Shown: one piece after another, positions 1 to 9,969 of the stretch
Layout of the letters: the number at the start of each line of letters is the position of its first letter
Numbering within the stretch: position 1 is the first letter of the stretch
Assembly: GCA_024684395.1 (NCBI GenBank)
Contig: JAIKWY010000223.1
Location: forward strand, 29,986-93,985
Direction of reading: 5' to 3'
Origin: Oscillospiraceae bacterium
Lineage (GTDB): Bacteria; Bacillota; Clostridia; Oscillospirales; Ruminococcaceae
DNA: 64,000 nt
The notes under the pieces: generated by a model
What the model saw: the letters and a program-made list of their open reading frames with translations, nothing else
What the model was told of the DNA's origin: nothing
The model's database searches: none
Translations under genes and position numbers: made by a program

Positions 1-165
1 TTCGCCGTCAATGACACAGGAGCGCAGATAGCAGCCGTTGTGCTGCAAATAGAGCTGCCGCAGCTTCTCAGGGAGCCGGATGCCGAGCTTCTGCTCTGCA
101 TCAGCGATCTCCTGCGGTGTCAGTCCGGCAGCTGCTTCCGGATCCAGAAATTCATAAAGGGGCAT
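1..165 (-). CDS. SMI1/KNR4 (SUKH)-like protein, N-terminal part, truncated by window edge
   Basis: Reverse strand reads MPLYEFLDPEAAAGLTPQEIADAEQKLGIRLPEKLRQLYLQHNGCYLRSCVIDGE, a typical SUKH N-terminal pattern; preceded by an RBS-like gaggt. Confidence 0.65.
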   Translation of the reverse strand, partial: MPLYEFLDPEAAAGLTPQEIADAEQKLGIRLPEKLRQLYLQHNGCYLRSCVIDGE

Positions 166-194
166 ATCTGTACCTCCCTATTATCCTATGCATT

Positions 195-345
195 CAGGAT
201 TCCACTCAGAACAACAGCAGCGGACGGGGAGCCCCCGCTGGCATCTTATGGTTGCTAACCGTGCAGTTTTTCAACGCCCGCTTGCTCCCAACGCCTTCGG
301 CGAAGGTCGCAAAGCTGTTTTCCCAGTATTTATAACAACAGCAGC
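195..345. repeat. Dispersed palindromic repeat family A (partial copy)
   Basis: cggggagcccccgctggca ... gcttgctcccaacgccttcggcgaaggtcgcaaagctg, recurring in other intergenic regions of this window. Confidence 0.7.
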
Positions 346-379
346 GAAGGCTTCCCATCGCTGCTGTAATTGTTGTTAC

Positions 380-808
380 TTAATCCTCAGTGCTATCGGA
401 CGGCGCAAGCTCTGCGATCTCGCGCTCGTCGAAGTCAAACTCCAGCTCCTCGCCGCAGTTCGGGCAGACAGTCTCGCCCTCTTCGAGGGTGGCTTCGTCC
501 AGCAGGATGCACTTGCCGCAGGTCGGACATACGGTCTCATACTGCTCATCGCCGAAATCGTCATCGAGCTCATCGAACTCATAGTCATCATCGTCGTCCA
601 CGAGCAGATCCTCCATCTCGCCGAGATCCTCGTCAAGAATGTCGCACAGCTCCTCGAGCTCGGTCACGCGATCCTCCAGCTCCTGGGTATACTTCAGCAG
701 CTCCTCGAGCGCATCGCAGACAGCGTAGAAGGCCTTACCCTCCTTGGTGGACTTGTCAACCTCCTGCCCATCGAGCAGACCCTTCAGATATGCAATTTTA
801 TCCATCAC
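380..808 (-). CDS. Acidic zinc-ribbon protein (CxxC...CPNCG) of the CD1247-like type
   Basis: 142-aa ORF next to efp; coiled-coil/acidic centre and two CxxC motifs. Confidence 0.6.
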   Translation of the reverse strand: MMDKIAYLKGLLDGQEVDKSTKEGKAFYAVCDALEELLKYTQELEDRVTELEELCDILDEDLGEMEDLLVDDDDDYEFDELDDDFGDEQYETVCPTCGKCILLDEATLEEGETVCPNCGEELEFDFDEREIAELAPSDSTED

Positions 809-869
809 ACGTACCTCCCTTGTGCGGCAGGATCTCCCGCCATCACGGAATATTTCAGTTCAAAAGCGC

Positions 870-1427
870 TTATGCACGCTCCATGTACTCGCCGGTTCTG
901 GTGTCGATGCGGATCATGTCGCCCTCATTGATGAACAGCGGTACACGTACCTCTGCACCGGTCTCGAGGGTTGCAGGCTTGGTCGCATTGGTAGCGGTAT
1001 CGCCCTTCACGCCCGGCTCGGTAGCGGTAACTTCGAGCTCTACGAAGTACGGCGGCTCAACGCCGAATACATTGCCCTTGTAGGACAGTACCTTGACTTC
1101 CATGTTCTCCTTCACGAATGCGAAAGCCGGGCCGAGCTTGTCCTTGCCGATCGGCAGCTGCTCGTAGCTCTCAATGTCCATGAAGTAGTACAGATCACCG
1201 TCCTGGTACAGATACTGCATGTCCTTGCGCTCGATGAAAGCGGTCGGGAACTTTTCGGTCGGGTTGAAGGAACGCTCCACCACGGAACCGGTGATGACGT
1301 TCTTGAACTTGGTTCTTACGAAAGCGGCACCCTTGCCCGGCTTTACGTGCTGGAATTCAACAACCTGCACAACGTTGCCGTCGAGCTCGAATGTAACACC
1401 GTTTCTGAAATCACCTGCTGTAATCAT
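870..1427 (-). CDS. efp: Elongation factor P
   Basis: [43 protein letters not shown], canonical EF-P. Confidence 0.97.
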   Translation of the reverse strand: MITAGDFRNGVTFELDGNVVQVVEFQHVKPGKGAAFVRTKFKNVITGSVVERSFNPTEKFPTAFIERKDMQYLYQDGDLYYFMDIESYEQLPIGKDKLGPAFAFVKENMEVKVLSYKGNVFGVEPPYFVELEVTATEPGVKGDTATNATKPATLETGAEVRVPLFINEGDMIRIDTRTGEYMERA

Positions 1428-1536
1428 ACATAAACCTCCGTATAAAATCATTGATCGTTTGTCCTGTGACAGGGCATAGCCATATATCTATATTATACGC
1501 CAAAAGCTGCTGTTTTGCAAGCCCTGGGCGCAAATT

Positions 1537-2607
1537 TCAGACACAAATCAGCGTATTTGGTATATTTGTAAGGTTTTCGCAGCCATTTTCGGTGATATGC
1601 ACAAAATCCTCGATGCGGATGCCGAATTTGCCCGGGAGATAGATGCCCGGTTCGATGGTCACGACATTGCCGGGGGCAAGCTTCTGCTCCCGTACCGGCG
1701 ATGCCACCGGGAACTCGTGGATCTCCAGCCCGACCCCGTGCCCGAGAGAATGCCCGAAGGCATCGCCGTAGCCTGCATCCTTGATGATGTCACGGGCGGC
1801 GGCATCGAGCTCTTTGCCGGTGATGCCGGGACGTGCGGCGGCAAGCCCTGCATTCTGGGCGGTGCGGACGATGTGGTAGATCTCCCGCATCTCCTCGGTC
1901 GGTGTGCCGACGCATACCGTGCGGGTCATGTCGCTGTGGTAGCCGTCCACAACGGCACCGAAATCCATCAGCACGAAGCTGTTCGGCTCGATGATGCGGT
2001 CATCCGGCACGCCGTGGGGCATGGACGTGTGCGCACCCGTCAGGGCGATGGTCTCGAAGCTCAGATCCTCCGCTCCGAGGCGGCGCATGTTGAAATCGAG
2101 CTCCAGTGCCACATCCCGCTCGGTCATACCGGCGTGGAGCTTCTGCAGGAGCTTCTCCAATGCTTCCTCTGCAAGCTGTTGTGCCGCCTTGATCTTCACG
2201 ATCTCCTCCGGCTCCTTGACCGTGCGCAGGTCGTAGAGCGCCTGGCTGAGGGTGTCATCGGTGAGAAATTCCACGCCCTGGATCTTCCGGAACATCCCTG
2301 CCCGCTCCAGGGTCAGGCTCATGGATTCGAGGGCGCAGGTCTTGGCACCGTGCTTTGCCATGAGTCCCCCGAGCTGTTTGAGCATCCCCTGCTCCTGCTC
2401 GATGACCGTGCAGGAAGTCACGGTCTCACGGGCTTTTTCGATATAGCGGAAGTCGATGACCAGATATGCCGCATCCCGGAACACCAGCACATAGCCCGCC
2501 GAGGACTTCATCCCGGTGAGGTAGCGGCGGTTGATGTCGTCCGTCACGAGCGCACAGTCCGCCTTGCCGGCGATGAGCGCCCGGAGCCTGTCGATGCGCC
2601 CGGTCAT
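1537..2607 (-). CDS. Xaa-Pro aminopeptidase (M24 family)
   Basis: M24 motifs: GVPDDRIIEPNSFVLMDFGAVVDGYHSDMTRT, GHSLGHGVGLEIHE, VVTIEPGIYLPGKFGIRIED. Confidence 0.93.
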   Translation of the reverse strand: MTGRIDRLRALIAGKADCALVTDDINRRYLTGMKSSAGYVLVFRDAAYLVIDFRYIEKARETVTSCTVIEQEQGMLKQLGGLMAKHGAKTCALESMSLTLERAGMFRKIQGVEFLTDDTLSQALYDLRTVKEPEEIVKIKAAQQLAEEALEKLLQKLHAGMTERDVALELDFNMRRLGAEDLSFETIALTGAHTSMPHGVPDDRIIEPNSFVLMDFGAVVDGYHSDMTRTVCVGTPTEEMREIYHIVRTAQNAGLAAARPGITGKELDAAARDIIKDAGYGDAFGHSLGHGVGLEIHEFPVASPVREQKLAPGNVVTIEPGIYLPGKFGIRIEDFVHITENGCENLTNIPNTLICV

Positions 2608-3038
2608 TTCGTCATCTCCGCCAGCGCACGGATGCCGAGGTCATAGCTCAGCAGCCCGAAGCCCGAGATGCTGCCCTTGCAGACCGGTGCGATCACGGAA
2701 TTGGAGCGGAACGCATCCCGTGCAAAGATGTTGCTGATGTGTACCTCGATCACAGGGATCTTAATGGCCTTGATGGCGTCAGAAATGGCATAGCTGTAGT
2801 GGGTGTAGGCGCCTGCATTGAGGACAACGCCCGCAAATTCCTTGCGGCTCTCGTGGAGCTTGTCGATGAGGGCGCCCTCGTGGTTCGACTGGAAGACCTC
2901 CGCCTCCAGTCCGAACGATGCTGCAAATTCCACCAGATGGGCGTTGAGCGTCTCGAAATTGGTATCGCCGTAGATACCCGGTTCCCGCTCACCGAGCAGG
3001 TTCAGGTTCGGGCCGTGCATGATGAGGATTTTTTTCAT
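2604..3038 (-). CDS. aroQ: Type II 3-dehydroquinate dehydratase
   Basis: MKKILIMHGPNLNLLGEREPGIYG ... NAGAYTHYSYAISDAI ... EVHISNIFARDAFR. Confidence 0.96.
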   Translation of the reverse strand: MKKILIMHGPNLNLLGEREPGIYGDTNFETLNAHLVEFAASFGLEAEVFQSNHEGALIDKLHESRKEFAGVVLNAGAYTHYSYAISDAIKAIKIPVIEVHISNIFARDAFRSNSVIAPVCKGSISGFGLLSYDLGIRALAEMTK

Positions 3039-3043
3039 GATGA

Positions 3044-3556
3044 TCACTCCTTATTGGTATCTCTCCCGAAGTAGCGCTTCGGCAGGAAGGGCTTTTCCAT
3101 GATGCGCTTCACGCGGATGAAGGTCTGTTTTTTCCACGATTCCGGTGCGATGGGATGTGTGAAGATGCTCAGACAGCCGAACAGGTTGGCACCGAGGATG
3201 TCCGTGTAGAGCTGGTCGCCCACCACGCAGACATCGTCCTTCGTCAGCCCCATATCCGCCGTGGCACGGCTGAATCCGTCAGAGAGCGGCTTCTTTCCGT
3301 CGCAGATGCACGGGATCCCGAGCCTTTCGGCAAAGGGCTCCACACGGGGCGGGTGGTTGTTCGATACGATCCGCAGCCGGATGCCGTTCTCTTTCATCCG
3401 GGCGATCCAGCGCTCCACGCCGGGTGCAGGCTCCGGGTTGTCATGGGTGGTCAGTGTATTGTCGATGTCAAGGAGCAGGCCTTTGACATGCATTTTTTGC
3501 AGCATCTTCGGCGTAATATCACACACCGAACGAACTGCGATACTGGGACGGAGCAT
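3044..3556 (-). CDS. YqeG-family HAD phosphatase
   Basis: LLLDIDNTLTTHDNPEP, VCVVGDQLYTDILGANLFG. Confidence 0.9.
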   Translation of the reverse strand: MLRPSIAVRSVCDITPKMLQKMHVKGLLLDIDNTLTTHDNPEPAPGVERWIARMKENGIRLRIVSNNHPPRVEPFAERLGIPCICDGKKPLSDGFSRATADMGLTKDDVCVVGDQLYTDILGANLFGCLSIFTHPIAPESWKKQTFIRVKRIMEKPFLPKRYFGRDTNKE

Positions 3557-3592
3557 AGGTATCCTCCTTTTTAGTGGTAAGTGGGTAAAAGT

Positions 3593-3620
3593 CAAGGGTG
3601 TACGCTGCCGTACACCCTTG
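3593..3620 (-). terminator. Intrinsic terminator of rpsU
   Basis: Perfect 12-bp stem caagggtgtacg-ctgc-cgtacacccttg followed on the minus strand by acttttac. Confidence 0.7.
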
Positions 3621-3630
3621 CATCACGCTA

Positions 3631-3804
3631 TTAATACTTGCGCTTACGAGCAGCCTCGGACTTCTTCTTACGCTTTACCGAGGGCTTTTCGTAGTGTTCT
3701 CTCTTACGAACCTCAGCGATCACGCCGTCCTTTGCACAGGATCTCTTGAAACGCTTGAGTGCCGTATCCAGAGACTCGTTCTTGCCAACACGTACTTCTG
3801 CCAT
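3631..3804 (-). CDS. rpsU: 30S ribosomal protein S21 (57 aa; below the ORF-track length cut-off)
   Basis: [57 protein letters not shown]. Confidence 0.95.
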   Translation of the reverse strand: MAEVRVGKNESLDTALKRFKRSCAKDGVIAEVRKREHYEKPSVKRKKKSEAARKRKY

Positions 3805-3956
3805 TTACCTATTCCCTCCCTTTGCCTCCAAGGCAGAGGTTCTATCCCGGATGTGCAGGCCTCCTGCTCCACCCCTACATGGATAGTATCACTAACTTCC
3901 CGGAAGGGAAGGTAGCTCACTCCTACTGGCTGCCGCCTCACAACCGCTGCAACCAT
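3805..3956 (-). ncRNA. Structured 5' leader of rpsU (candidate cis-regulatory RNA)
   Basis: About 150 nt between the promoter and the S21 start; hairpins readable by eye: GGUUGC/GCAGCC, CUUCCC-UUCC-GGGAAG, CUAUCC/GGAUAG enclosing GCAGG-AGG-CCUGC, UGCCU-UGG-AGGCA. Confidence 0.5.
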
Positions 3957-3962
3957 AAATAA

Positions 3963-3991
3963 ATTATATCATACGCCCCGGGCTTTGTCAA
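3963..3991 (-). promoter_or_regulatory. Sigma-A promoter for rpsU
   Basis: Minus strand TTGACA - 17 nt - TATAAT. Confidence 0.85.
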
Positions 3992-4020
3992 TAGGAACTT
4001 GGAGCGCATACCGGATTTTG

Positions 4021-6429
4021 TTATTTTACAACAAAATTCACCAGTTTATTTTGTACATAAATCTGTTTCACAACAGTCTTGCCGTCTATCAGTGCAGCGA
4101 TCTTCGGATCGGCAGCAGCCTGTGCGAGGACATCCTCCTGTGCAGCACCGACCGGTACGTTCAGCTTGGACTTCACCTTGCCGCAGATCTGGACAACGAT
4201 CTCGACAGTCTCGTCCTGGCACAGAGATTCGTCATATTTCGGCCATTCCTGCTCGTTGAGCACGCCGCCGAAGTTGTTCGCCTCGTAGATCTCCTCGGTC
4301 ATGTGCGGCGCAAACGGGTTCAGCAGCAGGCAGAGCGTGCGCAGCTCGGCACGATTCACGCTGCCGGTGTTGTAAATATCATTTACCAGAGCCATCATCG
4401 TTGCAATGGCGGTGTTGAACTTCAGTGCCTCAATATCCTCGCTGACCTTCTTGATCGCCTTGTGGAAATTGGAGGTCAGTTCAGGGCGGTAGGCATCGCC
4501 GTCCGTCAGGATGTCCTGGAGCGCCCATACTCTGTCGAGGAAGCGCTTGCAGCCCTTGATAGAGCTTGTGCTCCACGGTGCGGTCTTCTCGAAATCGCCG
4601 ACGAACATCTCATACAGACGCAGCGTATCGGCGCCATACTGGCGGATCACATCGTCCGGGTTGATGACATTGCCACGGGACTTGGACATCTTCTGACCGT
4701 CCTCGCCGAGGATCATGCCGTGGGAGGTACGGCGCATGTACGGCTCCTTGCAGGGAACGCTGCCGATGTCATACAGGAACTTGTTCCAGAATCTGGAATA
4801 GAGCAGGTGCAGCGTGGTATGCTCCATACCGCCGTTGTACCAGTCAACAGGCATCCAGTAATCCAGCGCCTCCTTGGAAGCGAGTGCCTCGGTGTTGTGC
4901 GGGTCGCAGTAGCGCAGGAAGTACCAGGACGAGCCTGCCCACTGGGTCATGGTGTCGGTCTCACGCTTGGCGGGGCCGCCGCAGCACGGGCATGTGGTAT
5001 TGATGAAGCTCTCGAGGGTGGACAGCGGAGACTCGCCGTTGTCAGTGGGCATGTAGCTCTCGACCTCGGGCAGACGCAGCGGGAGCTCCTCCTCCGGGAT
5101 GGCTACCCAGCCGCACTTCTCGCAGTTCACGACCGGGATGGGCTCGCCCCAGTATCTCTGGCGGGAGAATACCCAGTCACGGAGCTTGTAGTTGACCTTT
5201 CTGTGACCCTTGCCGGTCTCCTCGAGCCAGTCCTTGATCCTGACCTTGGCATCCTCAACAGAGAGACCTGTCAGGAAGCCGGAGTTGACCATCACGCCGG
5301 TTGCGCAGTCGGTGAAGGCTGCCTCCTCGATATTGCCGCCGGCTACGACCTCGACCATCGGGATGCCGAATACCTTGGCGAACTCCCAGTCACGGTCGTC
5401 ATGCGCCGGAACTGCCATGATGGCGCCGGTGCCGTAGCTCATGAGAACATAGTCGGAAATGAAGATCGGGATCTCCTGGCCGTTCACGGGGTTGATCGCC
5501 TTGACGCCTTCGAGCTTCACGCCGGTCTTGTCCTTGTTCATCTCGGTGCGGTCGAAGTCGGACTTTCTGGCTGCCATTTCCTGGTATGCCTTGATCTCGT
5601 CCATGTTGGAGAGCTTGTCAGCCCACTTCTCGAGCATCGGATGCTCCGGAGCGATGACCATGTAGGTCGCACCGAACAGGGTGTCCGGGCGGGTGGTGTA
5701 GACCGTCAGGGTGTCGCCTGCGGTGGTGTCGAAATCCACCTCGGCGCCCTCGGATCTGCCGATCCAGTTGATCTGGGTGGTCTTGATGCGGTCGAAATAA
5801 TCCACATCCTTGAGGTCGTCGATCAGGCGCTGTGCATACTCGGTGATCTTGAGCATCCACTGGCTCTTGACCTTGCGGACAACTTCGCCGCCGCAGCGCT
5901 CGCAGCAGCCGCCGACAACTTCCTCGTTGGCAAGTACGACCTTGCAGGAGGTACACCAGTTGACAGCCATCTCCTTCTTATAGGCAAGCCCCTTCTTGAA
6001 GAGCTGGAGGAAGATCCACTGTGTCCACTTGAAATAGGTCGGGTCGGTCGTGTTGACCTCTCTGTCCCAGTCGAAGCTCAGACCGATGGACTTGAGCTGT
6101 CCGCGGAAGCGGTCAACGTTGTTCTTGGTGACGATCGCCGGATGGATCTTGTTCTTGATGGCGAAGTTCTCCGTCGGCAGACCGAACGCATCCCAGCCCA
6201 TCGGAAACAGCACGTTATAGCCCTCGAGACGGCGCTTTCTTGCAACGATGTCCATTGCCGTGTACGGTCTCGGATGACCGATGTGCAGACCCTGACCGGA
6301 GGGGTACGGGAACTCTACCAGCGCATAGAACTTCGGCTTGGTGAAGTCATTCTCGGCATGGAAGGTATTGTGTGCCTCCCAGTATGCCTGCCATTTTTTC
6401 TCAATGCCTGCGTAATCATACTTGCTCAT
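4021..6429 (-). CDS. leuS: Leucyl-tRNA synthetase
   Basis: [19 protein letters not shown] and KMSKSRGN signatures; full length. Confidence 0.98.
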   Translation of the reverse strand: MSKYDYAGIEKKWQAYWEAHNTFHAENDFTKPKFYALVEFPYPSGQGLHIGHPRPYTAMDIVARKRRLEGYNVLFPMGWDAFGLPTENFAIKNKIHPAIVTKNNVDRFRGQLKSIGLSFDWDREVNTTDPTYFKWTQWIFLQLFKKGLAYKKEMAVNWCTSCKVVLANEEVVGGCCERCGGEVVRKVKSQWMLKITEYAQRLIDDLKDVDYFDRIKTTQINWIGRSEGAEVDFDTTAGDTLTVYTTRPDTLFGATYMVIAPEHPMLEKWADKLSNMDEIKAYQEMAARKSDFDRTEMNKDKTGVKLEGVKAINPVNGQEIPIFISDYVLMSYGTGAIMAVPAHDDRDWEFAKVFGIPMVEVVAGGNIEEAAFTDCATGVMVNSGFLTGLSVEDAKVRIKDWLEETGKGHRKVNYKLRDWVFSRQRYWGEPIPVVNCEKCGWVAIPEEELPLRLPEVESYMPTDNGESPLSTLESFINTTCPCCGGPAKRETDTMTQWAGSSWYFLRYCDPHNTEALASKEALDYWMPVDWYNGGMEHTTLHLLYSRFWNKFLYDIGSVPCKEPYMRRTSHGMILGEDGQKMSKSRGNVINPDDVIRQYGADTLRLYEMFVGDFEKTAPWSTSSIKGCKRFLDRVWALQDILTDGDAYRPELTSNFHKAIKKVSEDIEALKFNTAIATMMALVNDIYNTGSVNRAELRTLCLLLNPFAPHMTEEIYEANNFGGVLNEQEWPKYDESLCQDETVEIVVQICGKVKSKLNVPVGAAQEDVLAQAAADPKIAALIDGKTVVKQIYVQNKLVNFVVK

Positions 6430-6485
6430 TGGTGAAATCCTTCTTTCCACATAAATCTTACAAATCTTATTGGTGAGGTCAGACC

Positions 6486-6815
6486 TCATTCCCTCTCAAA
6501 ATGCGCCTTGATGTCCGGCACCAGCACCGTACAGGCGGCAACGGCAATGTCCACCACTGCCTCGACCAGATAGAGCCACGTACCGGGGAAGCCGGTGATG
6601 TTGTCCTTCAGGTGCCACATCACCACAAATACAAGGATTGCCGGGATGATGTAGTTGGTGTACTTCACACCGATGAACCACAGCGCTGCCATCACCACAG
6701 CGATGACAAGGCTGATGATGTTCCCCATCGAAAAGCCGATGATCAGGTTCAGGACGCTCTTCACGATCAGATATGCCCCGAAGCACGTCACGATCGCTCT
6801 GCCACGTTCTGCCAT
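6486..6815 (-). CDS. Small hypothetical membrane protein
   Basis: 109 aa with several hydrophobic segments; adjacent to rsfS. Confidence 0.6.
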   Translation of the reverse strand: MAERGRAIVTCFGAYLIVKSVLNLIIGFSMGNIISLVIAVVMAALWFIGVKYTNYIIPAILVFVVMWHLKDNITGFPGTWLYLVEAVVDIAVAACTVLVPDIKAHFERE

Positions 6816-7181
6816 TTACTCGCCCTCCTTGACGATGTACTGGCTCACATCGACCGGCTCGGCATCTGCCCAGAGCTGCTCCAGGCGGTAAAATTCCCGT
6901 GTCTCCTGGAAGAACACATGCACGATCACGTCCGTGTAGTCGAGGATGTACCAGTTGGAACCCGGCATACCTTCACGGTGATGCGGCTCCTCACCAAGCT
7001 GCGACATCTGGAACTCTGCCTCTTCGGCAAGCGTCTTGGTGTGCGTCGTGGACGTACCGTTGGCGATGATGAAGTAGTCGCCCAGGATCGTCAGATCCGT
7101 GACCTTCAGCACACGGATATCCTCCGCACGCTTTGCATCCAGCGCCCGGACAATGACCTTGATCTTCTCTTCTGCTGTCAT
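6816..7181 (-). CDS. rsfS: Ribosome silencing factor RsfS
   Basis: LKVTDLTILGDYFIIANGTSTTHTKTLAEEAE ... GSNWYILDYTDVIVHVFFQETREFYRLEQLWADA. Confidence 0.95.
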   Translation of the reverse strand: MTAEEKIKVIVRALDAKRAEDIRVLKVTDLTILGDYFIIANGTSTTHTKTLAEEAEFQMSQLGEEPHHREGMPGSNWYILDYTDVIVHVFFQETREFYRLEQLWADAEPVDVSQYIVKEGE

Positions 7182-7241
7182 AGATTCATCTCCCTTTCAT
7201 TGAAACTATATGAATGTACGGCGCAAAAGCGCCTTATTACG

Positions 7242-8423
7242 CTATTTCAGCACCGGGACATCTGCTGTTTGCAGGTCTGTCACGGCATTATCATAAACGG
7301 TGCTTTGGTACTCCCCTTCCGGGATGATCTCGGTCAGGGGGCTGTCCTCGTACCGCATGGGCGGCTGGCGTTTGCGCAGCTTCCGGTCGATGAGCGTGAG
7401 CGCTGCACGTTTATGCACCGACCACAGCGACTGGCCGTCGAGTTCGGCGGGTTCTCCGGGGAGGAGAAAGACCTCCGTCTCATCTGCACCAAAGGTACTG
7501 CACAGGTCGGCGAGCCTTGCCATGTCATCCACATGCAGATCGGTGGAGACAAGTCCGGCTGCCGTGATCCGCTGCAAGGCGGCAAGGATCCGGAGCCGTG
7601 GCATGGCGGACAGCTTGTGCATCAGTGCGGCTAAGAAGATGCGCTGCGCTTCGATGCGTCCGATGTCGCCCATCGCATAGCCCTGCCGGTAGCGCAGGAG
7701 CCATGCTGCCTGCTGTCCGGTGAGGGTCTGCATTCCGGCTTCGATGATCTTCCCCGGCTCGAACTCGATCCGGTAGGGCATGTCCACCGGGACACCGCCG
7801 AGGATGTCCACGATGGCTGCGATGTCATCGCATCCGGTCACAAGATATGCATCCACAGGGATGCCGAAATTTTCCTCCGCTGCACAGATCACCCGCTCCA
7901 CGCCGGTCAGTGCCGGATCCCCGCTGGCGCAGATGCTGTTGAACTTCTGCGTCGGGGAGGACGTAAAGCCGGGAACATAGGTATCCCGTGGGATCTGTAA
8001 AATGGTCAGCCCTGCCGGAGCAAGGTCGAACTGCATGAGATAATTCACATCGTGCAGGCTGCCGCTGCCGTTTTCCTGCGAATCGAAGCCTAAAAAGAGC
8101 ACTGTAAACTGTCCCTCGATGGTTTGAGGAAGATCGAGCCCGTCCTCAAGAACGGTGGCTTCCTGCAATACTTCCGGCGGCGGGGAGCCCCCGCTGGCAG
8201 GTGCCTCCCAATGCCCCGATGGGGCAAAGGTCGGCGGGTTCTCCGAACTTGTTTCCACATCGGATCCAGGCGGGCTCTCAACAAACCGCTGCCTTGCGGC
8301 ATACTGCGGCACGGTCAGGGCGGCGCCTCCGGAATGCAGAAACGGCATCACAAGGACGCTCACCGACAGGACACAGGCTGCGCCCACAGCGGCGGACAGC
8401 TTCACGAACGGATGGAATTTCAT
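7242..8423 (-). CDS. LytR-CpsA-Psr family cell-wall ligase
   Basis: QFTVLFLGFDSQENG, LTILQIPRDTYVPGF, FNSICASGDPALTGVERVICAAEENFGIPVDAYLVTGCDDIAAIVDILGGVPVDMP, LTGQQAAWLLRYRQGYAMGDIGRIEAQRIFLAAL. Confidence 0.9.
   Translation of the reverse strand: MKFHPFVKLSAAVGAACVLSVSVLVMPFLHSGGAALTVPQYAARQRFVESPPGSDVETSSENPPTFAPSGHWEAPASGGSPPPEVLQEATVLEDGLDLPQTIEGQFTVLFLGFDSQENGSGSLHDVNYLMQFDLAPAGLTILQIPRDTYVPGFTSSPTQKFNSICASGDPALTGVERVICAAEENFGIPVDAYLVTGCDDIAAIVDILGGVPVDMPYRIEFEPGKIIEAGMQTLTGQQAAWLLRYRQGYAMGDIGRIEAQRIFLAALMHKLSAMPRLRILAALQRITAAGLVSTDLHVDDMARLADLCSTFGADETEVFLLPGEPAELDGQSLWSVHKRAALTLIDRKLRKRQPPMRYEDSPLTEIIPEGEYQSTVYDNAVTDLQTADVPVLK
8180..8235 (+). repeat. Repeat family A short element (56 bp) embedded in the LytR-family CDS
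   Basis: gcggggagcccccgctggcaggtgcctcccaatgccccgatggggcaaaggtcggc; near-identical to the reverse complement of 14936-14989. Confidence 0.85.
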
Positions 8424-8473
8424 GGTAAAGACTCCTTTGCAAGTACCCCATACCGGGGCATAAAGCCTGCGCT

Positions 8474-9067
8474 TTATGTATTGCTGAGAGCCTTGGGGTT
8501 CTGCGTTCTGAGCAGATAGCTGTTATACGCTTCGATGGTGTAGACCGGCAGCATCCCGCCCTTTTTCAGCACGGAAGACGCCGCATCCCGCAGCGCTTCG
8601 AGCATGGCGAGCTGCAAGTTCTCATACGCCAGCTTGCGCATCTTGCCGACGCCCTTATAATCCCGTTCCTCCGAGATCATGTCGGCGATATAGATGATCT
8701 CCTCGAGCCGTGACATGCCTGCCCTGCCCACGGTATGGAACCGCACGGCGTTCAGGATGTCCCGGTCTTCCACGCCAAATTCCGTCTGGATGAAGTAGGC
8801 ACCGGCGATGCCGTGCCAGAGCTTCCGGGAATGCAGCTCCGCTAAGTCCGGGGCAAAGTCGCCTGCCAGCATGAGCCGGTACTGCTCCTCCGGCGGATCC
8901 TCCTTGCAGATGTCATGCAAAAGTCCCGCAAAATAGGCTTTGTCCTGATCCTCGCCGTACTTGGCAGCAAGGAGCTTCGCAGCTCTTGCGACATTCACGG
9001 AGTGCTGGAAGCGTTTGGTGGAGAGCCGCTTTTTGAGGAAAGCGACCTTATCCTTCGTCTGATACAT
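8474..9067 (-). CDS. yqeK: YqeK family HD-domain protein (Ap4A hydrolase type)
   Basis: RFQHSVNVARAAKLLAAKYGEDQDKAYFAGLLHDICKE, HGIAGAYFIQTEFGVEDRDILNAVRFHTVGRAGMSRLEEIIYIADMI. Confidence 0.93.
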   Translation of the reverse strand: MYQTKDKVAFLKKRLSTKRFQHSVNVARAAKLLAAKYGEDQDKAYFAGLLHDICKEDPPEEQYRLMLAGDFAPDLAELHSRKLWHGIAGAYFIQTEFGVEDRDILNAVRFHTVGRAGMSRLEEIIYIADMISEERDYKGVGKMRKLAYENLQLAMLEALRDAASSVLKKGGMLPVYTIEAYNSYLLRTQNPKALSNT

Positions 9068-9073
9068 AAGGCA

Positions 9074-9670
9074 TCACTTCCTGTACAGATTCTTCTCCTC
9101 TATATATTGTACTATTTTTTCGGGTAAATAGCAAGGATAATTCTGACATTTCCCGACCATCTCCCTGATTTTTGTGGAAGATACGGGAAAGCTTTCCACA
9201 TCGACAAGACAAATCTTGCCATATTGCTGTAAATAAGCGGCAGCTTCCTGCAATTCCGCATACTCTCCCTCTTCCCTTGCCATCGCAGCGAGGGCGGTAT
9301 ATTGCAGGATCTCCTCCCAGCGGTACCATGTGGTGAAGCTCTTGAGCATATCCCCGCCGATGAGCCAGAACAGCTCCGCCTCCGGGTAGAGGTCGGCGAA
9401 GTGGCGCACGGTGTTGAAGGTATAGCTCACACGCTCCTGCCGGAGCTCGTAGTCCTCGGCTTTCAGCCAGGGATAGCCTTCGGCGGCAAGGCGGCACATG
9501 GCAAGCCGATCCTCCTCGGGGGCATATTCTGCCATCGAGCGGTGGGGGGAAATTTTGGACGGGATGAGCCGTACTTCATCGAGCTCCAGCGCATCATGGA
9601 CGCTCTCCGCCAGATGCATATGTCCCAGATGCGGCGGATTGAAGCTTCCGCCGAACAGTCCGATGCGCAT
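9074..9670 (-). CDS. nadD: Nicotinate-nucleotide adenylyltransferase
   Basis: MRIGLFGGSFNPPHLGHMHLAE, LIGGDML, SSTKIREMV. Confidence 0.95.
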   Translation of the reverse strand: MRIGLFGGSFNPPHLGHMHLAESVHDALELDEVRLIPSKISPHRSMAEYAPEEDRLAMCRLAAEGYPWLKAEDYELRQERVSYTFNTVRHFADLYPEAELFWLIGGDMLKSFTTWYRWEEILQYTALAAMAREEGEYAELQEAAAYLQQYGKICLVDVESFPVSSTKIREMVGKCQNYPCYLPEKIVQYIEEKNLYRK

Positions 9671-9969
9671 CACTTCACAGCCTTCATGTCGATCACCGGC
9701 TCCTTGGGGTTCGGCTTATAGAGCACGAACCGGCTGCCGATGACCTGCACCACATCCGCCTGCACGGCTTCTGCGAGCTGGTCGGCTGCTTCACGGGCTG
9801 TGAGCATGGAATTGTCGAGCACACGCAGCTTGATGAGCTCCCGCTTGCGCAGGGCGTCATCGACCTGGGTGATGAGGTTCTCGTTGATACCGCCCTTGCC
9901 GACCTGGAAGATGGTCTCATAGCTCTGGGCGATGCCTCTCAGATAGGCTCTCTGCTTACTTGTCAGCAT
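9670..9969 (-). CDS. YhbY-family RNA-binding protein (CRM domain)
   Basis: MLTSKQRAYLRGIAQSYETIFQVGKGGINENLITQVDDALRKRELIKLRVLDN. Confidence 0.93.
   Translation of the reverse strand: MLTSKQRAYLRGIAQSYETIFQVGKGGINENLITQVDDALRKRELIKLRVLDNSMLTAREAADQLAEAVQADVVQVIGSRFVLYKPNPKEPVIDMKAVK

Noticed and set aside
3985-6435. 816-aa plus-strand ORF antisense to leuS
   Set aside because: Antisense shadow ORF of a high-GC3 gene; leuS on the minus strand has all catalytic motifs and the plus-strand product matches nothing recognisable
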